Assembly (NCBI RefSeq): GCF_902830275.1
Contig: NZ_CADESW010000009.1
Location: 124,001-188,000 of the forward strand
Source: Burkholderia stagnalis
Lineage (GTDB): Bacteria > Pseudomonadota > Gammaproteobacteria > Burkholderiales > Burkholderiaceae
Length of the DNA stretch: 64,000 nt
Direction: 5' to 3'
A program made the position numbers and the translations under genes. Shown here one piece after another: positions 44,520 through 57,067 of the stretch. The notes below the pieces were generated by a model, which was given only the letters and a program-made list of their open reading frames with translations, searched no databases and was not told the DNA's origin. Position 1 is the first letter of the stretch; every line of letters starts with the position of its first letter.

Positions 44520-44978
44520 TCAGGCGTCGCGCGCCGGCATTTTCCAGATCAGCATCAGCCCGAGCACGCTTTCGACCAGGTAGAACAGGCTCGACACGCC
44601 GTGCAGCATCCCGAAGCGGCCCGCATAGGCCGAATGCGCAATGTCGGTGCCCGCTTCCATCGCGGCCACGCGCAGCGCGTTCATGAACGGCTGCAGCGCG
44701 AAATACCCGACCAGCACGCACCCGACCATCGCCGCGAGGATCCAGCGCACGCGGCGGTATTCGTCGCAGCCGCGCCGCACCTGCTGGTTCGACAGCACGA
44801 GCAGCAGCACGCCGCACACCGCGCCGAGGATCGCCTCGATGCGGAACAACTGGGCGGCGACCGAACCGGCCGTCATCCGCTCCAGCGAATTGAACAGCAC
44901 CGGCGCGACCGCATACCCGATCGTCAGCAGGCTGCCGACCCAGACGGCCGACAGCAGGCGGAACACGCGATGCGGCAT
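44520..44978 (-). CDS. DUF4149 family membrane protein
   Basis: A 152-residue protein with four predicted helices: LLSAVWVGSLLTIGYAVAPVLF, IEAILGAVCGVLLLVL, ILAAMVGCVLVGYFAL and MLHGVSSLFYLVESVLGLML. The pattern GSLLTIGYAVAPVLF followed by a late FGMLHGVSSLFYLVE is that of DUF4149, a family without known function. It starts 14 bases after greA and is probably cotranscribed with it, an arrangement common in Burkholderiales. Confidence 0.82.
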   Translation of the reverse strand: MPHRVFRLLSAVWVGSLLTIGYAVAPVLFNSLERMTAGSVAAQLFRIEAILGAVCGVLLLVLSNQQVRRGCDEYRRVRWILAAMVGCVLVGYFALQPFMNALRVAAMEAGTDIAHSAYAGRFGMLHGVSSLFYLVESVLGLMLIWKMPARDA

Positions 44979-44992
44979 CGTGTCGCCCCGCT

Positions 44993-45469
44993 TCAGATGT
45001 AGCTGACCGAGATGATTTCGTATTCGCGCACGCCGCTCGGCGCCTGCACGGCCGCGACGTCGCCTTCGGACTTGCCGATCAGCGCGCGGGCGATCGGCGA
45101 GCTGATCGAGATCAGGCCGTGATCGAGGTCGGCTTCATCGTCGCCGACGATCTGATACTTGACGGTGTCGCCGGACTCGAGATCCTCGAGCTCGACGGTG
45201 GCGGCGAACACCACGCGGCCATCGGCATCCAGCACGGTCGGATCGATGATCTGCGCGGCCGACAGCTTCGATTCGATTTCCGCAATGCGGCCCTCGATGA
45301 AGCCCTGCTTTTCCTTGGCTGCGTCGTATTCGGCGTTTTCGGACAGGTCGCCCTGCGCGCGCGCCTCCGCGATCGCATTGATCACGGCCGGCCGCTCGAC
45401 GGACTTGAGGCGCTGCAATTCATCGCGCAGTTGATCTGCGCCACGCTTTGTCAACGGAATGGTGCTCAT
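44993..45469 (-). CDS. greA: Transcription elongation factor GreA
   Basis: A 158-residue factor that rescues stalled RNA polymerase by stimulating transcript cleavage. The N-terminal coiled coil starts at [20 protein letters not shown] and carries the tip acidic residues in [18 protein letters not shown]. The C-terminal FKBP-like domain runs to [16 protein letters not shown] and ends [12 protein letters not shown]. It is downstream of carB but separated by a strong terminator. Confidence 0.97.
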   Translation of the reverse strand: MSTIPLTKRGADQLRDELQRLKSVERPAVINAIAEARAQGDLSENAEYDAAKEKQGFIEGRIAEIESKLSAAQIIDPTVLDADGRVVFAATVELEDLESGDTVKYQIVGDDEADLDHGLISISSPIARALIGKSEGDVAAVQAPSGVREYEIISVSYI

Positions 45470-45497
45470 AAACGGCTCAATCGCTAAAAACGGCTAT

Positions 45498-45557
45498 AAA
45501 AAAAATCACCGCGATTAAGCGCATTCCCGGCTGGCCGGGAACGCCGCTTAATCGCGG
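45498..45557 (-). terminator. Strong Rho-independent terminator after carB
   Basis: A long two-part hairpin: outer 13-bp perfect stem (45509-45521 with 45545-45557), small internal loop, inner 7-bp stem TTCCCGG/CCGGGAA with tetraloop. On the minus strand it is followed three bases later by eight T residues (45498-45505). It ends the carA-lysE-carB transcript before greA. Confidence 0.95.
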
Positions 45558-45587
45558 CACGTGATGCTTCGACAGGTAACTGACTGC

Positions 45588-48842
<3,255 letters not shown>

Positions 48843-48891
48843 GGCTTGAAAATTCAATAAGTAATCGTTGTCGTGGGGCGGCCGGCTGCGC

Positions 48892-49551
48892 TCAGCCCAT
48901 GGTGGCGAGCGCGAGCTTCACCGAGAAGCCGATGAACAGCCCGCCCACGCTGCTCGCCGCACCCGCCGCGAGCCTGCGGCGGCGGCGGAAATGCTCGGCG
49001 AGCCGCGCACCCGCGAAGATCAGCGTGCTCAGGTACAGGAAGCTCGCGCACTGCGCGATCGCCCCGAGCACGAAGAACGGCAGCGCGGGATGCGGGAACG
49101 CCGGGTCGACGAACTGGATGAAGAACGAGATGAAGAACAGGATCGCTTTCGGATTCAGGAGGCTCACGAGCAGCGCCTTGCGGAACGGGCGCTCGCCGTC
49201 GACCGCGGGCGGCGCTTCGACAGCCGCGCCGGCCGGCGCGCGCAGCTTGCGCCACGCGCCGCGCAGCATGCCGGCGCCGATGTAGAGCAGATACGCGGCG
49301 CCGCCGTACTTGACGACCGAGAACAGCAGCGGGTTCGCCTTCAGCAGCGACGCGACGCCGGCCGCGGACAGCACCATCAGCACGGTATCGCCGACGAACA
49401 CGCCGCAGGCCGCGCGATAGCCGGCCTTCACGCCGCGCTGCGCCGCGAGCGACAGCACGTACATCGAGTTCGGCCCCGGCAGCAGGATGATGAAGATCAC
49501 TCCGAACACGTAGGTCCAGAGATCCGTGATGCCGAGTGCGTGACCGAACAT
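48892..49551 (-). CDS. LysE/RhtB family amino acid exporter
   Basis: A 219-residue exporter with about six helices. The family signature near the N-terminus is [22 protein letters not shown] followed by [20 protein letters not shown], and later [16 protein letters not shown] and [15 protein letters not shown]. LysE/RhtB proteins export basic or neutral amino acids and homoserine lactones; the substrate here is unknown. It is inserted between carA (28 bases upstream) and carB (49 bases downstream), so it is likely transcribed with carbamoyl phosphate synthesis. Confidence 0.9.
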   Translation of the reverse strand: MFGHALGITDLWTYVFGVIFIILLPGPNSMYVLSLAAQRGVKAGYRAACGVFVGDTVLMVLSAAGVASLLKANPLLFSVVKYGGAAYLLYIGAGMLRGAWRKLRAPAGAAVEAPPAVDGERPFRKALLVSLLNPKAILFFISFFIQFVDPAFPHPALPFFVLGAIAQCASFLYLSTLIFAGARLAEHFRRRRRLAAGAASSVGGLFIGFSVKLALATMG

Positions 49552-49579
49552 GATGCGAGCCTCCTGCGCCTGGGTGAGC

Positions 49580-50725
49580 TTACGCGCTGCGCTGCTTCGC
49601 CGCGTCCATCAGCGCGGTGAAGCGATCGAACAGATAGCCGATGTCGTGCGGGCCCGGCGATGCTTCCGGGTGACCCTGGAAGCAGAAGGCCGGCTTGTCG
49701 GTCAGCTCGAAGCCCTGCAGCGTGCCGTCGAACAGCGACACGTGCGTCACGCGCGCGTTGGCCGGCAGCGAATCGGCGTCGACCGCGAAGCCGTGGTTCT
49801 GCGACGTGATCACCACGCGGCCGTCGCCGAGATCCTTGACCGGGTGGTTCGCGCCGTGGTGGCCCGTCTTCATCTTGAGCGTCTTCGCGCCGACCGCGAG
49901 GCCCATGATCTGGTGGCCGAGGCAGATGCCGAAGGTCGGCACGCCGCGCTCGATGAATTCCTTCGCGGCCGCGATCGCGTAGTCGCACGGCTCCGGATCG
50001 CCGGGGCCGTTCGACAGGAAGACGCCGTCCGGATTCAGCGCGAGCGCTTCGGCCGCACTCGCCTGCGCCGGCAGCACCGTCACCTGGCAGCCGCGCTCGG
50101 CGAGCATGCGCAGGATGTTGTACTTGACGCCGAAATCGTAGGCGACGACGCGGTACTTCGGCGCTTCCTGCATCCCGTAGCCGCTGCCGAGGCGCCATTC
50201 CGTCTGCTTCCACTCGAACGGCTTGGTGGTCGACACGACCTTCGCGAGATCCATGCCGGCGAGGCCCGGGAACGAGCGCGCGAGCTCGATCGCCTTCGCC
50301 TCGTCGTCCGAGCCGGCGAGAATGCAGCCGTTCTGCGCGCCCTTGTCGCGCAGGATGCGGGTGAGCTTGCGGGTATCGATGCCGGCGATTGCAACGACGC
50401 CTTCGTCGCGCAGGTAATCGCCGAGCGTGCGATCCATGCGGAAGTTCGACGCGAGCGTCGGCAGGTCGCGGACGATCAGGCCGGCGGCATGGACTTTCGT
50501 GGCTTCGACGTCTTCGGCGTTCACGCCGACGTTGCCGATATGCGGATAGGTGAGCGTGACGATCTGTCGCGCGTAGCTCGGATCAGTCAGGATTTCCTGA
50601 TAGCCGGTGATCGCGGTATTGAACACGACTTCGCCGATCGTATGGCCTTCGGCCCCGATCGAATAACCACGAAAGACCGTGCCGTCGGCGAGTGCGAGCA
50701 AAGCGGGAGAAAAAGACGGCAACAC
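49580..50725 (-). CDS. carA: Carbamoyl-phosphate synthase small subunit
   Basis: A 381-residue glutamine amidotransferase subunit. The N-terminal domain holds [20 protein letters not shown] and [20 protein letters not shown]. The class I glutaminase domain has the nucleophile cysteine in [17 protein letters not shown] and the His-Glu pair in [15 protein letters not shown]. It hydrolyses glutamine and channels ammonia to CarB. The start is a GTG at 50725 with AAGGAG six bases upstream; another GTG at 50746 is less well placed. A clear promoter lies at 50958-50987. Confidence 0.96.
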   Translation of the reverse strand: MLPSFSPALLALADGTVFRGYSIGAEGHTIGEVVFNTAITGYQEILTDPSYARQIVTLTYPHIGNVGVNAEDVEATKVHAAGLIVRDLPTLASNFRMDRTLGDYLRDEGVVAIAGIDTRKLTRILRDKGAQNGCILAGSDDEAKAIELARSFPGLAGMDLAKVVSTTKPFEWKQTEWRLGSGYGMQEAPKYRVVAYDFGVKYNILRMLAERGCQVTVLPAQASAAEALALNPDGVFLSNGPGDPEPCDYAIAAAKEFIERGVPTFGICLGHQIMGLAVGAKTLKMKTGHHGANHPVKDLGDGRVVITSQNHGFAVDADSLPANARVTHVSLFDGTLQGFELTDKPAFCFQGHPEASPGPHDIGYLFDRFTALMDAAKQRSA

Positions 50726-51122
50726 GGGAGGCTCCTTGGGGAACACCCTGCTGCCGACCTGTTTACCCTGCCGCGCGAGCGCCGCGCTGCGTAGGCGCGC
50801 GCGGTCGCTCGCGGGACGCGGCCTGCGCTGTCGAGACGCGAACCCGGCGCGTGGCGCACGAGGCTTCGCGGCGTCGCCCGGCTGGCGGCGTGCGGCGGAT
50901 GAACGGGATGAATGAGGTAGGCGCTAGGGTGCGAGGTTGATCAGCACAAACTTTCAAATTATAGCCTGAAAATGGCCTCATTTTCAATTGATAAGACGGC
51001 TCATTCAATCGACGAGGCGCGGCGAATCAGCCCCTTCCAGCCAACAGGAGCCGGCCCGGCGGCATGCGCCGCCGATGTTGCAGCCCCGTTTCCGCGGCCG
51101 CCCCACGCTCCAGCGTACCCCG
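50726..51122. other. carA leader and upstream intergenic region
   Basis: About 400 bases between the MFS gene 3' end and the carA start. The part next to carA is a GC-rich leader of about 225 bases with no accepted gene; the AT-rich stretch near 50940-51000 holds the carA promoter. No riboswitch or pyrimidine-type attenuator was recognised. Confidence 0.55.
50958..50987 (-). promoter_or_regulatory. carA promoter with internal palindrome
   Basis: On the minus strand TTGAAA (50982-50987) and TATAAT (50958-50963) are 18 bases apart, an excellent sigma-70 match. A perfect palindrome with arms TGAAAATG and CATTTTCA and a four-base centre (50967-50986) fills the spacer and overlaps the -35. That is the classic position for a repressor site, so control by pyrimidine or arginine supply is plausible but unproven. 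Confidence 0.78.
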
Positions 51123-52349
51123 CTATCGGCTCGCTTGACCAGTAGCAGGCACCCGCGACGGCCACACGTACCACACCGCGCTTGCGAGCTGCAGCGCCAG
51201 CAGCATGCCCCAGGCAGCCAGGTGCGCATCGGCCGGATAGCGGCCGTCAACCGCCGGCCAATGCGACAGCACCGCGCCGACGCCGATCTGGAACGCGAAG
51301 ATCAGCACGAAGATCACGAGCGTGAGCGTCGTGTTCGCGCGGCCGATCAGGTGCGCCGGAAAATGCCCGGCCATCACCGCGTAGGTCAGGATGCCGACCC
51401 CGCCGAACATCCCGTATGCCGCCCACAGCACGCCCGCCGGCAGCGGCACGCGCGCGACGATCGCGCCCTGGGTCGCGACGAACAGCGCCATCCCGACGCC
51501 GCAGAACGCGTACACCGACACGCCGCGCCGCTCCAGCGCCCGCGCGGCGGCGCCGAACCCGACGCAGCCGGCCATCATCGCGAAGCCGAGCACCGACACG
51601 AGGCGCGCGGCGTGCGACGCGTCGAACCCGCCGACGTCGCGCAGGTACGGCCCGACCCACAGCGACTGCATCGCATAGAACACGCCCTGCGTGACGACCG
51701 AGAACGACGCGATCTTCCAGAACGCGCCGCTGGCGAGGATGTGCCACGTGCCCTTGAACTGGCTGACGAGGCCGCCCTGGTGCCGCGCCTGCGGCGCGTC
51801 GGGCGCGCCGAAGCCAATCGCGGCCGCGACGACGACCGTCATCACCGCCAGCCCGCCGCATATCGCGCGCCAGCTCGTCCAGTCGAGCAGCCACGCGAGC
51901 GGCGAACCGACCGCGACGCCGCCGAGCCCGCCGACTGCCATCACGAGGCCATTGACGAGCGGCAGCCGGCCGACCGGAAAGTGCTGCGCGAGCGCCTTGA
52001 ACGCGGCGCCGAGACACACCGACACGCCGACGCCGATCAGCAGCCGGCCGGCCATCATCGTGCCGAGCCCGTGCGCGGCGCCGAACAGCGCGGCGCCCGC
52101 CGCGGCGAACAGCAGCGTCCCGGCCGTCACGCGGCGCGGGCCGTAATGGTCGAGCAGCACGCCGGCCGGGATCTGCGCACCCGCGAAGCCGAGGAAATAG
52201 AGACTGGTGAGCAGGCCGAGATCGGCGGCCGACAGCCCGAGTTCGTGCGTGACGAACGGCGCGAAGCCGAGATTGACGCCGCGAAACACATACGACACGA
52301 AATACCCGAGCGCGAACAGACCGAGCACCCTCACCTGCACCAGCGACAT
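51123..52349 (-). CDS. MFS transporter
   Basis: A 408-residue major facilitator with 12 predicted helices. The helix 2-3 loop motif is LLDHYGPRRVTAGTLLFA, the usual G-x3-D-x2-G-R type in altered form, after FLGFAGAQIPAGV. A central cytoplasmic loop contains PQARHQGGLVSQFKGTW. The last helices are followed by WYVWPSRVPATGQASR. The substrate cannot be told. The ATG at 52349 has AAGGAGAGG upstream; the longer frame to 52742 enters mltD. It lies downstream of mltD beyond a terminator. Confidence 0.86.
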   Translation of the reverse strand: MSLVQVRVLGLFALGYFVSYVFRGVNLGFAPFVTHELGLSAADLGLLTSLYFLGFAGAQIPAGVLLDHYGPRRVTAGTLLFAAAGAALFGAAHGLGTMMAGRLLIGVGVSVCLGAAFKALAQHFPVGRLPLVNGLVMAVGGLGGVAVGSPLAWLLDWTSWRAICGGLAVMTVVVAAAIGFGAPDAPQARHQGGLVSQFKGTWHILASGAFWKIASFSVVTQGVFYAMQSLWVGPYLRDVGGFDASHAARLVSVLGFAMMAGCVGFGAAARALERRGVSVYAFCGVGMALFVATQGAIVARVPLPAGVLWAAYGMFGGVGILTYAVMAGHFPAHLIGRANTTLTLVIFVLIFAFQIGVGAVLSHWPAVDGRYPADAHLAAWGMLLALQLASAVWYVWPSRVPATGQASR

Positions 52350-52396
52350 GACCTCTCCTTGCGGCATCGCGCGGCCCACGCGCCGCGCACAAACGA

Positions 52397-52424
52397 AAAC
52401 GCCGTCACCTCGGTGACGGCGTTT
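52397..52424 (-). terminator. Terminator after mltD
   Basis: A 12-bp perfect stem (52397-52408 with 52413-52424) with tetraloop CTCG is followed on the minus strand by TTTTCGTTTG-type T-rich sequence. It lies between mltD (ends 52484) and the MFS gene start. Confidence 0.85.
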
Positions 52425-52483
52425 CGTCGGATGATAAAGCATCCGGGCGTCGCGGGCAGCCGCTCGACGGCGGCCCGGCCTGC

Positions 52484-54046
52484 TTACTTCTTCTTGCCCT
52501 TGTGCGTCGCGGCAGCCTTTGCCGGCGCGGCCTTCGCCTTCGCCGCCGGCTTCGCGGCGCCCCGCTTCGCGCCGCGCGCGGACTTGCCGCCGGTGGACAG
52601 GCTCGCGCGCTCGATGTGCGCGCCGCCGGCCGACGTCGCGATCCGCTCCGGCCCCGGCTCCGCCGGCACCGAGCGGCCGACCGGCACATGCAGCACCAGC
52701 GCCTGGCCCGGCATCACGACATCGCGATGGGTGCGGTTCCACGCCTTCAGCTGGCCGACCGACACGCCGTAGCGGCCCGCGAGCGCCGCCATCGACTGCT
52801 TGCGGCGCACGCGGATCAGCATCTTGCGCGTGTCGGGCACGTCCGGCTCCATCGCCAGCGCGCCGTTTTCCGCGACGTCCGCGCTGATGTCCTCGTCATC
52901 GTCGTCGGCGCGCGGCACGACGATCGTCGAGCCCGGCTTCAGGCGCATGCCGGCCGGGATCTTGTTCACCGACATCAGCGTGTCCGCGTCGACGCCGATC
53001 TTCTCGGCGATCGCCGCCGGGCGCGCGCGCTCGCTGACCGTGTAGGTGGTCCACGACGACAGCGCGCCGCTGTACGACTTCAGGCCCTTCTCGAACGCCG
53101 CCGCGTTGTCGAACGGCAGCAGGATCTGCGGCTCGGTCGCGCCGAGGATCACCGGCTTCGCGAACGACGGGTTGAGCGACTTGAATTCGTCGAGCGGCAG
53201 GTTCGCGAGCTTCGCGGCGACCGACACGTCGATGTCGCGTGACGTCGTGACCGTCACGAAATACGGGTGGTTCGGGATGTCCGGCAGCGACAGACCGTAC
53301 TGCTTCGGATTCGCGATGATGTTCTTCACCGCCTGCAGCTTCGGCACGTAGTTGCGGGTCTCGTTCGGCATCCGCAGGCTCAGGTAGTCGGTCGGCAGGC
53401 CGGCCGCCTGGTTGCGGGCGATCGCGCGCTGCACGTTGCCCTCGCCCCAGTTGTACGCGGCCAGCGCGAGATACCAGTCGCCGAACATGTCATGCAGGCG
53501 CGACAGGTAGTCGAGCGCCGCGCTCGTCGATGCGAGCACGTCGCGCCGCTCGTCCTGCCACATGTTGCGCTTCAGGTTGTACGTGCGGCCGGTGCCCGGC
53601 ATGAACTGCCACATGCCGGCCGCCTTCGCGACCGACAGCGCCTGCGGGTTGAACGCGGACTCGATGAACGGCAGCAGCGCAAGCTCGGTCGGCATGTGGC
53701 GCGACTCGAGCTCCTCGACGATGTGATACAGGTACTTCTGCGAACGCTCGGTCATGCGCTGCACGTAATCCGGGCGCTGCGTATACCAGGTAGTCTGCAT
53801 GTCGACGAGGTCGGTCTGCAGGTCGGGCATCTGGAAACCGCGGCGGATGCGCGCCCACAGATCGGAGTCGGCGCTGGTCAGATCGCCGACCGATTGCTTG
53901 TCGACGTCGACGGTTTCTTTGGCGGTGGCTGATTTGCGGAGGTAGGTGGATGCCGCCTGGGAATCGGCGGCGGAATTGGCGACAGGCCCCTGGCTCGCAC
54001 ACGCGGCGAGCAGCAGGACCAGCATCGCGCTCAATAGAAGTCGCAT
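52484..54046 (-). CDS. mltD: Membrane-bound lytic murein transglycosylase D
   Basis: A 520-residue lipoprotein that cleaves peptidoglycan glycan strands. The signal peptide MRLLLSAMLVLLLAAC gives a lipidated cysteine at residue 16. The SLT-type lytic domain contains the catalytic glutamate in ALLPFIESAFNPQA, then KAAGMWQFMPGTGR and LALAAYNWGEGNVQRAI. One or two LysM-like repeats follow (KMLIRVRRKQSMAALAGRYG and SWTTYTVSERARPAAIAEKI). The tail is rich in lysine and alanine, ending THKGKKK. The ATG at 54046 follows a strong promoter. Confidence 0.94.
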   Translation of the reverse strand: MRLLLSAMLVLLLAACASQGPVANSAADSQAASTYLRKSATAKETVDVDKQSVGDLTSADSDLWARIRRGFQMPDLQTDLVDMQTTWYTQRPDYVQRMTERSQKYLYHIVEELESRHMPTELALLPFIESAFNPQALSVAKAAGMWQFMPGTGRTYNLKRNMWQDERRDVLASTSAALDYLSRLHDMFGDWYLALAAYNWGEGNVQRAIARNQAAGLPTDYLSLRMPNETRNYVPKLQAVKNIIANPKQYGLSLPDIPNHPYFVTVTTSRDIDVSVAAKLANLPLDEFKSLNPSFAKPVILGATEPQILLPFDNAAAFEKGLKSYSGALSSWTTYTVSERARPAAIAEKIGVDADTLMSVNKIPAGMRLKPGSTIVVPRADDDDEDISADVAENGALAMEPDVPDTRKMLIRVRRKQSMAALAGRYGVSVGQLKAWNRTHRDVVMPGQALVLHVPVGRSVPAEPGPERIATSAGGAHIERASLSTGGKSARGAKRGAAKPAAKAKAAPAKAAATHKGKKK

Positions 54047-54083
54047 GAAAATCTCGGCGTCCGACAGCTGGAAATTGCAGGCG

Positions 54084-54112
54084 ATACTACGGAAGTGCAC
54101 GCTTCACGTCAA
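54084..54112 (-). promoter_or_regulatory. Sigma-70 promoter of mltD
   Basis: On the minus strand TTGACG (54107-54112) and TAGTAT (54084-54089) are exactly 17 bases apart, about 40 bases before the mltD ATG. The surrounding region is AT-richer than the genes. It faces away from gloB, whose stop lies at 54199. Confidence 0.82.
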
Positions 54113-54198
54113 TAAAAACACCGAAAACTCAGCGAAATCTGATATTTGGGGCAATTTTTACAGATTCCGGATGAGCTTTGGAGTCCTCCGGAAAACTT

Positions 54199-55005
54199 TT
54201 ATCGGAAGCGGTTCTTCCACTCCCGTAGCAATTTGAATGCCGTGAGCCGATCCGGCACCGTTTCATGCAGCTCGGCTTCGAGCGTCGCGTGAATCGCCGC
54301 GCTGTCGGCGCGCATGAACGGATTCACCGCCCGCTCGTGCGCGATCGTCGTCGGCAGCGTCGGCACCCCGCGCGCGCGGCGCGCGGTGGCCTCGTCGCGC
54401 CACGCGGCGAGCGCCGCGTTGCCGGGTTCGCACGCCAGCGCGAAGCGGATGTTGGACAGCGTGTATTCGTGTGCGCAATGCACGTGCGTGTCGCCGGGCA
54501 GCGCCGCGAGCGCGTCGAGCGACGCGAGCATCTGCGCGGGCGTGCCTTCGAACAGGCGGCCGCAGCCGCATGAGAACAGCGTGTCGCCGCAGAACACGTG
54601 CGGTGCGGCGGCACCGTTTCCAGCCGATTGAAAAAAGGCAATGTGGCCGCGCGTATGGCCGGGCACGTCGAGCACGTCGAACGTGAGCGCGGGCGCCGCA
54701 AGCGTCACGCGGTCGCCGCCCGCGAGCGGGTGCGTGACCACGTCGATCGCCTCGCCGGCCGGGCCGTAGACGGCAAGCGGCGCCTCGTCCGGTTGGCTGG
54801 CGATGAGATCCGCGACACCGCCGACATGGTCGGCATGGTGATGGGTGAGTAAAATAGCGGTCAACCGCCAGCCTCTTTCGGAGAGCGCGCGGCGCACCGG
54901 GGCGGCTTCGCCCGGATCGACGGCGATGGCTTCGCTGCCGTCCGACACGAGCCAGATGTAGTTGTCCTCGAATGCCGGTACCGGCACGTATTTCAGCTCG
55001 TTCAT
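54199..55005 (-). CDS. gloB: Hydroxyacylglutathione hydrolase (glyoxalase II)
   Basis: A 268-residue metallo-beta-lactamase-fold enzyme that hydrolyses S-lactoylglutathione to lactate and glutathione in methylglyoxal detoxification. The metal-binding THHHADHVGG near residues 54-63 is the THxHxDH motif, with VPGHTRGHIAFF, FCGDTLFSCGCGRLFEG and VHCAHEYTLSNIRFA completing the metal and substrate site. The C-terminal helical region ends LREWKNRFR. The start at 55005 lies 18 bases from the divergent methyltransferase start. Order mltD-gloB-yafS-rnhA-dnaQ is as in E. coli. Confidence 0.95.
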   Translation of the reverse strand: MNELKYVPVPAFEDNYIWLVSDGSEAIAVDPGEAAPVRRALSERGWRLTAILLTHHHADHVGGVADLIASQPDEAPLAVYGPAGEAIDVVTHPLAGGDRVTLAAPALTFDVLDVPGHTRGHIAFFQSAGNGAAAPHVFCGDTLFSCGCGRLFEGTPAQMLASLDALAALPGDTHVHCAHEYTLSNIRFALACEPGNAALAAWRDEATARRARGVPTLPTTIAHERAVNPFMRADSAAIHATLEAELHETVPDRLTAFKLLREWKNRFR

Positions 55006-55023
55006 GGGCGCGCAATCATCGCT

Positions 55024-55836
55024 ATGTCTGACCGACAAATTATAGACTGGCCCGCCTGGACCGACTCGCCGCCCGGCCGCTACGTGCTGGGCTGGGAACA
55101 GGCGCAGCTCGACCGCGTCGTGTCCGACGTGTTCGGCTTCCATGCGCTGCAGCTCGGCCTGCCGCAGCTCGACGCGCTGCGCGAGAACCGCATGCCGTAC
55201 CGCGGCCTCGTGCTCGACCCGGCAAGCGGCGCGAGCGCGCCCTATCAATATCCGTGGGCGCGCGAAGCGCACGCGCCCGAGCATGCGCCGGCCGGCCGCA
55301 GCACCACCTGGTGCGACCTGCTCGACCTGCCGTTCGAATCGCAGAGCGTCGACCTGATCGTGATGCCGCACACGCTCGAATTCACGTCCGACCCGCACCG
55401 CCTGCTGCGCGAGGCCGAGCGCGTGCTGATGCCGGAGGGCCAGCTCGTGATCACCGGCTTCAACTCGCTCAGCCTGTGGGGCATGCGGCAGTCGTTCGGC
55501 AAGATGGCGAACCGGCCGTTCGTGCCGGCCGCACGCGACCAGATCGCGTTCATCCGGCTGAAGGACTGGATCAAGCTGCTCGGCTTCGACCTCGAACGCG
55601 GCCGCTTCGGCTGCTACCGGCCGCCGCTCGCCTCCGATCAATGGCTCGCCCGCTACGGCTTCATGGAAGCCGCGGGCGACCGCTGGTGGCCGATCTTCGG
55701 CGCCGTCTACATGGTGACGGCCGTCAAGCGCGTGCGCGGCATGCGCCTCGTCGGCCCGATCCGGATGAAGAAGCCCGTGCTCGCGCCGGGCCTCACGCCG
55801 GCGGCCTCCCCGACCACCCATCACGAACATTCATGA
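55024..55836 (+). CDS. SAM-dependent methyltransferase, YafS-like
   Basis: A 270-residue class I methyltransferase. Motif I is degenerate ([12 protein letters not shown]), while the later [21 protein letters not shown] and [21 protein letters not shown] blocks are good. By position between gloB and rnhA it corresponds to YafS of E. coli, which has no firmly established substrate. The stop overlaps the rnhA start by four bases (ATGA), so the two genes are translationally coupled. Sharing an 18-base divergent gap with gloB leaves little room for separate promoters. Confidence 0.83.
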   Translation: MSDRQIIDWPAWTDSPPGRYVLGWEQAQLDRVVSDVFGFHALQLGLPQLDALRENRMPYRGLVLDPASGASAPYQYPWAREAHAPEHAPAGRSTTWCDLLDLPFESQSVDLIVMPHTLEFTSDPHRLLREAERVLMPEGQLVITGFNSLSLWGMRQSFGKMANRPFVPAARDQIAFIRLKDWIKLLGFDLERGRFGCYRPPLASDQWLARYGFMEAAGDRWWPIFGAVYMVTAVKRVRGMRLVGPIRMKKPVLAPGLTPAASPTTHHEHS

Positions 55837-56276
55837 CGACCGATACCATCGACATCTATACCGACGGCGCCTGCAAGGGCAACCCGGGCCCCGGCGGCTG
55901 GGGCGCGCTGCTGCGCTACGGCGACCGCGAGAAGGAAATGTTCGGCGGCGAGCCGAACACGACCAACAACCGCATGGAGCTGATGGCCGTGATCGCCGCG
56001 CTCGAGGCGCTGAAGCGCGAGTGCAACGTGATCGTGCACACCGATTCGCAATACGTGCAGAAAGGCATCAGCGAGTGGATCCACGGCTGGAAGAAGAAAG
56101 GCTGGGTCACCGCATCCAAGACGCCCGTGAAGAACGCCGACCTCTGGAAGCGGCTCGACGCGCTCGTCGCGCAGCACCAGGTCGAATGGCGCTGGGTCAA
56201 GGGCCACGCCGGCCACCCGGAGAACGAGCGCGCGGATGCGCTCGCGAACCGCGGCGTCGAATCCCTCGCGGCCTGA
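55833..56276 (+). CDS. rnhA: Ribonuclease HI
   Basis: A 147-residue enzyme that cleaves the RNA strand of RNA-DNA hybrids. The four acidic catalytic residues are all visible: [33 protein letters not shown] and NERADALAN, with the flexible-loop histidine in KGHAGHPEN. The length is close to E. coli RNase HI (155 residues). Its start overlaps the YafS-like gene; dnaQ follows 32 bases later in the same direction, whereas in E. coli rnhA and dnaQ are divergent. Confidence 0.97.
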   Translation: MTTDTIDIYTDGACKGNPGPGGWGALLRYGDREKEMFGGEPNTTNNRMELMAVIAALEALKRECNVIVHTDSQYVQKGISEWIHGWKKKGWVTASKTPVKNADLWKRLDALVAQHQVEWRWVKGHAGHPENERADALANRGVESLAA

Positions 56277-56308
56277 GCGCCGCCCCGTTTCCCCTGTTTT
56301 TTCCCGAC

Positions 56309-57037
56309 ATGCGCCAGATCATTCTCGATACCGAAACCACCGGCCTGAACGCCCGCACGGGCGACCGCCTCATCGAAATCGGCTGCGTCGAGCTGCTGAA
56401 CCGGCGGCTCACCGGCAACAACCTGCACTTCTACGTGAACCCCGAGCGCGACAGCGATCCGGGCGCGCTGGCGGTGCACGGCCTCACGACCGAATTCCTC
56501 AGCGACAAGCCGAAGTTCGCGGAGGTCGCCGACCAGATCCGCGACTTCGTGAAGGACGCCGAGCTGATCATCCACAACGCGCCGTTCGACCTCGGCTTCC
56601 TCGACGCCGAATTCGCGCGTCTCGGCCTGCCGCCATTCACCGAGCATTGCGGGGGCGTGATCGACACGCTCGTGCAGGCCAAGCAGATGTTCCCCGGCAA
56701 GCGCAACTCGCTCGACGCACTGTGCGACCGCTTCGGCATCAGCAACGCGCACCGCACGCTGCACGGCGCACTGCTCGACTCGGAGCTGCTCGCCGAGGTG
56801 TATCTCGCAATGACGCGCGGCCAGGACAGCCTCGTGATCGACATGCTCGACGACGATGCGGCCCACGGCGGCGCGGCGAACGGCCAGCGGGTCGCGCTCG
56901 CGTCGCTCGACCTGCAGGTGCTGGCCGCGAACGACGACGAGCTCGCCGAGCACCAGGCGCAGCTCGATGCGCTCGACAAGTCGGTCAAGGGCACCTGCGT
57001 GTGGCGCCAGACGGCAGCAGCCGGCGAAGCGTCGTAA
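56309..57037 (+). CDS. dnaQ: DNA polymerase III epsilon subunit (3'-5' proofreading exonuclease)
   Basis: A 242-residue DEDDh exonuclease. Exo I is QIILDTETTGLNARTGDRLIEIG, Exo II is IIHNAPFDLGFLDAEF, Exo III is HGALLDSELLAEVYL with the catalytic histidine and aspartate. The C-terminal tail beyond residue 185 is the part that binds the polymerase alpha subunit in E. coli. The ATG at 56309 lies 32 bases past rnhA and matches the family N-terminus (MRQIILDTETTG). Confidence 0.96.
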   Translation: MRQIILDTETTGLNARTGDRLIEIGCVELLNRRLTGNNLHFYVNPERDSDPGALAVHGLTTEFLSDKPKFAEVADQIRDFVKDAELIIHNAPFDLGFLDAEFARLGLPPFTEHCGGVIDTLVQAKQMFPGKRNSLDALCDRFGISNAHRTLHGALLDSELLAEVYLAMTRGQDSLVIDMLDDDAAHGGAANGQRVALASLDLQVLAANDDELAEHQAQLDALDKSVKGTCVWRQTAAAGEAS

Positions 57038-57067
57038 TCCACCCTCCGCCGCGCCGCGGCCGCGCGC

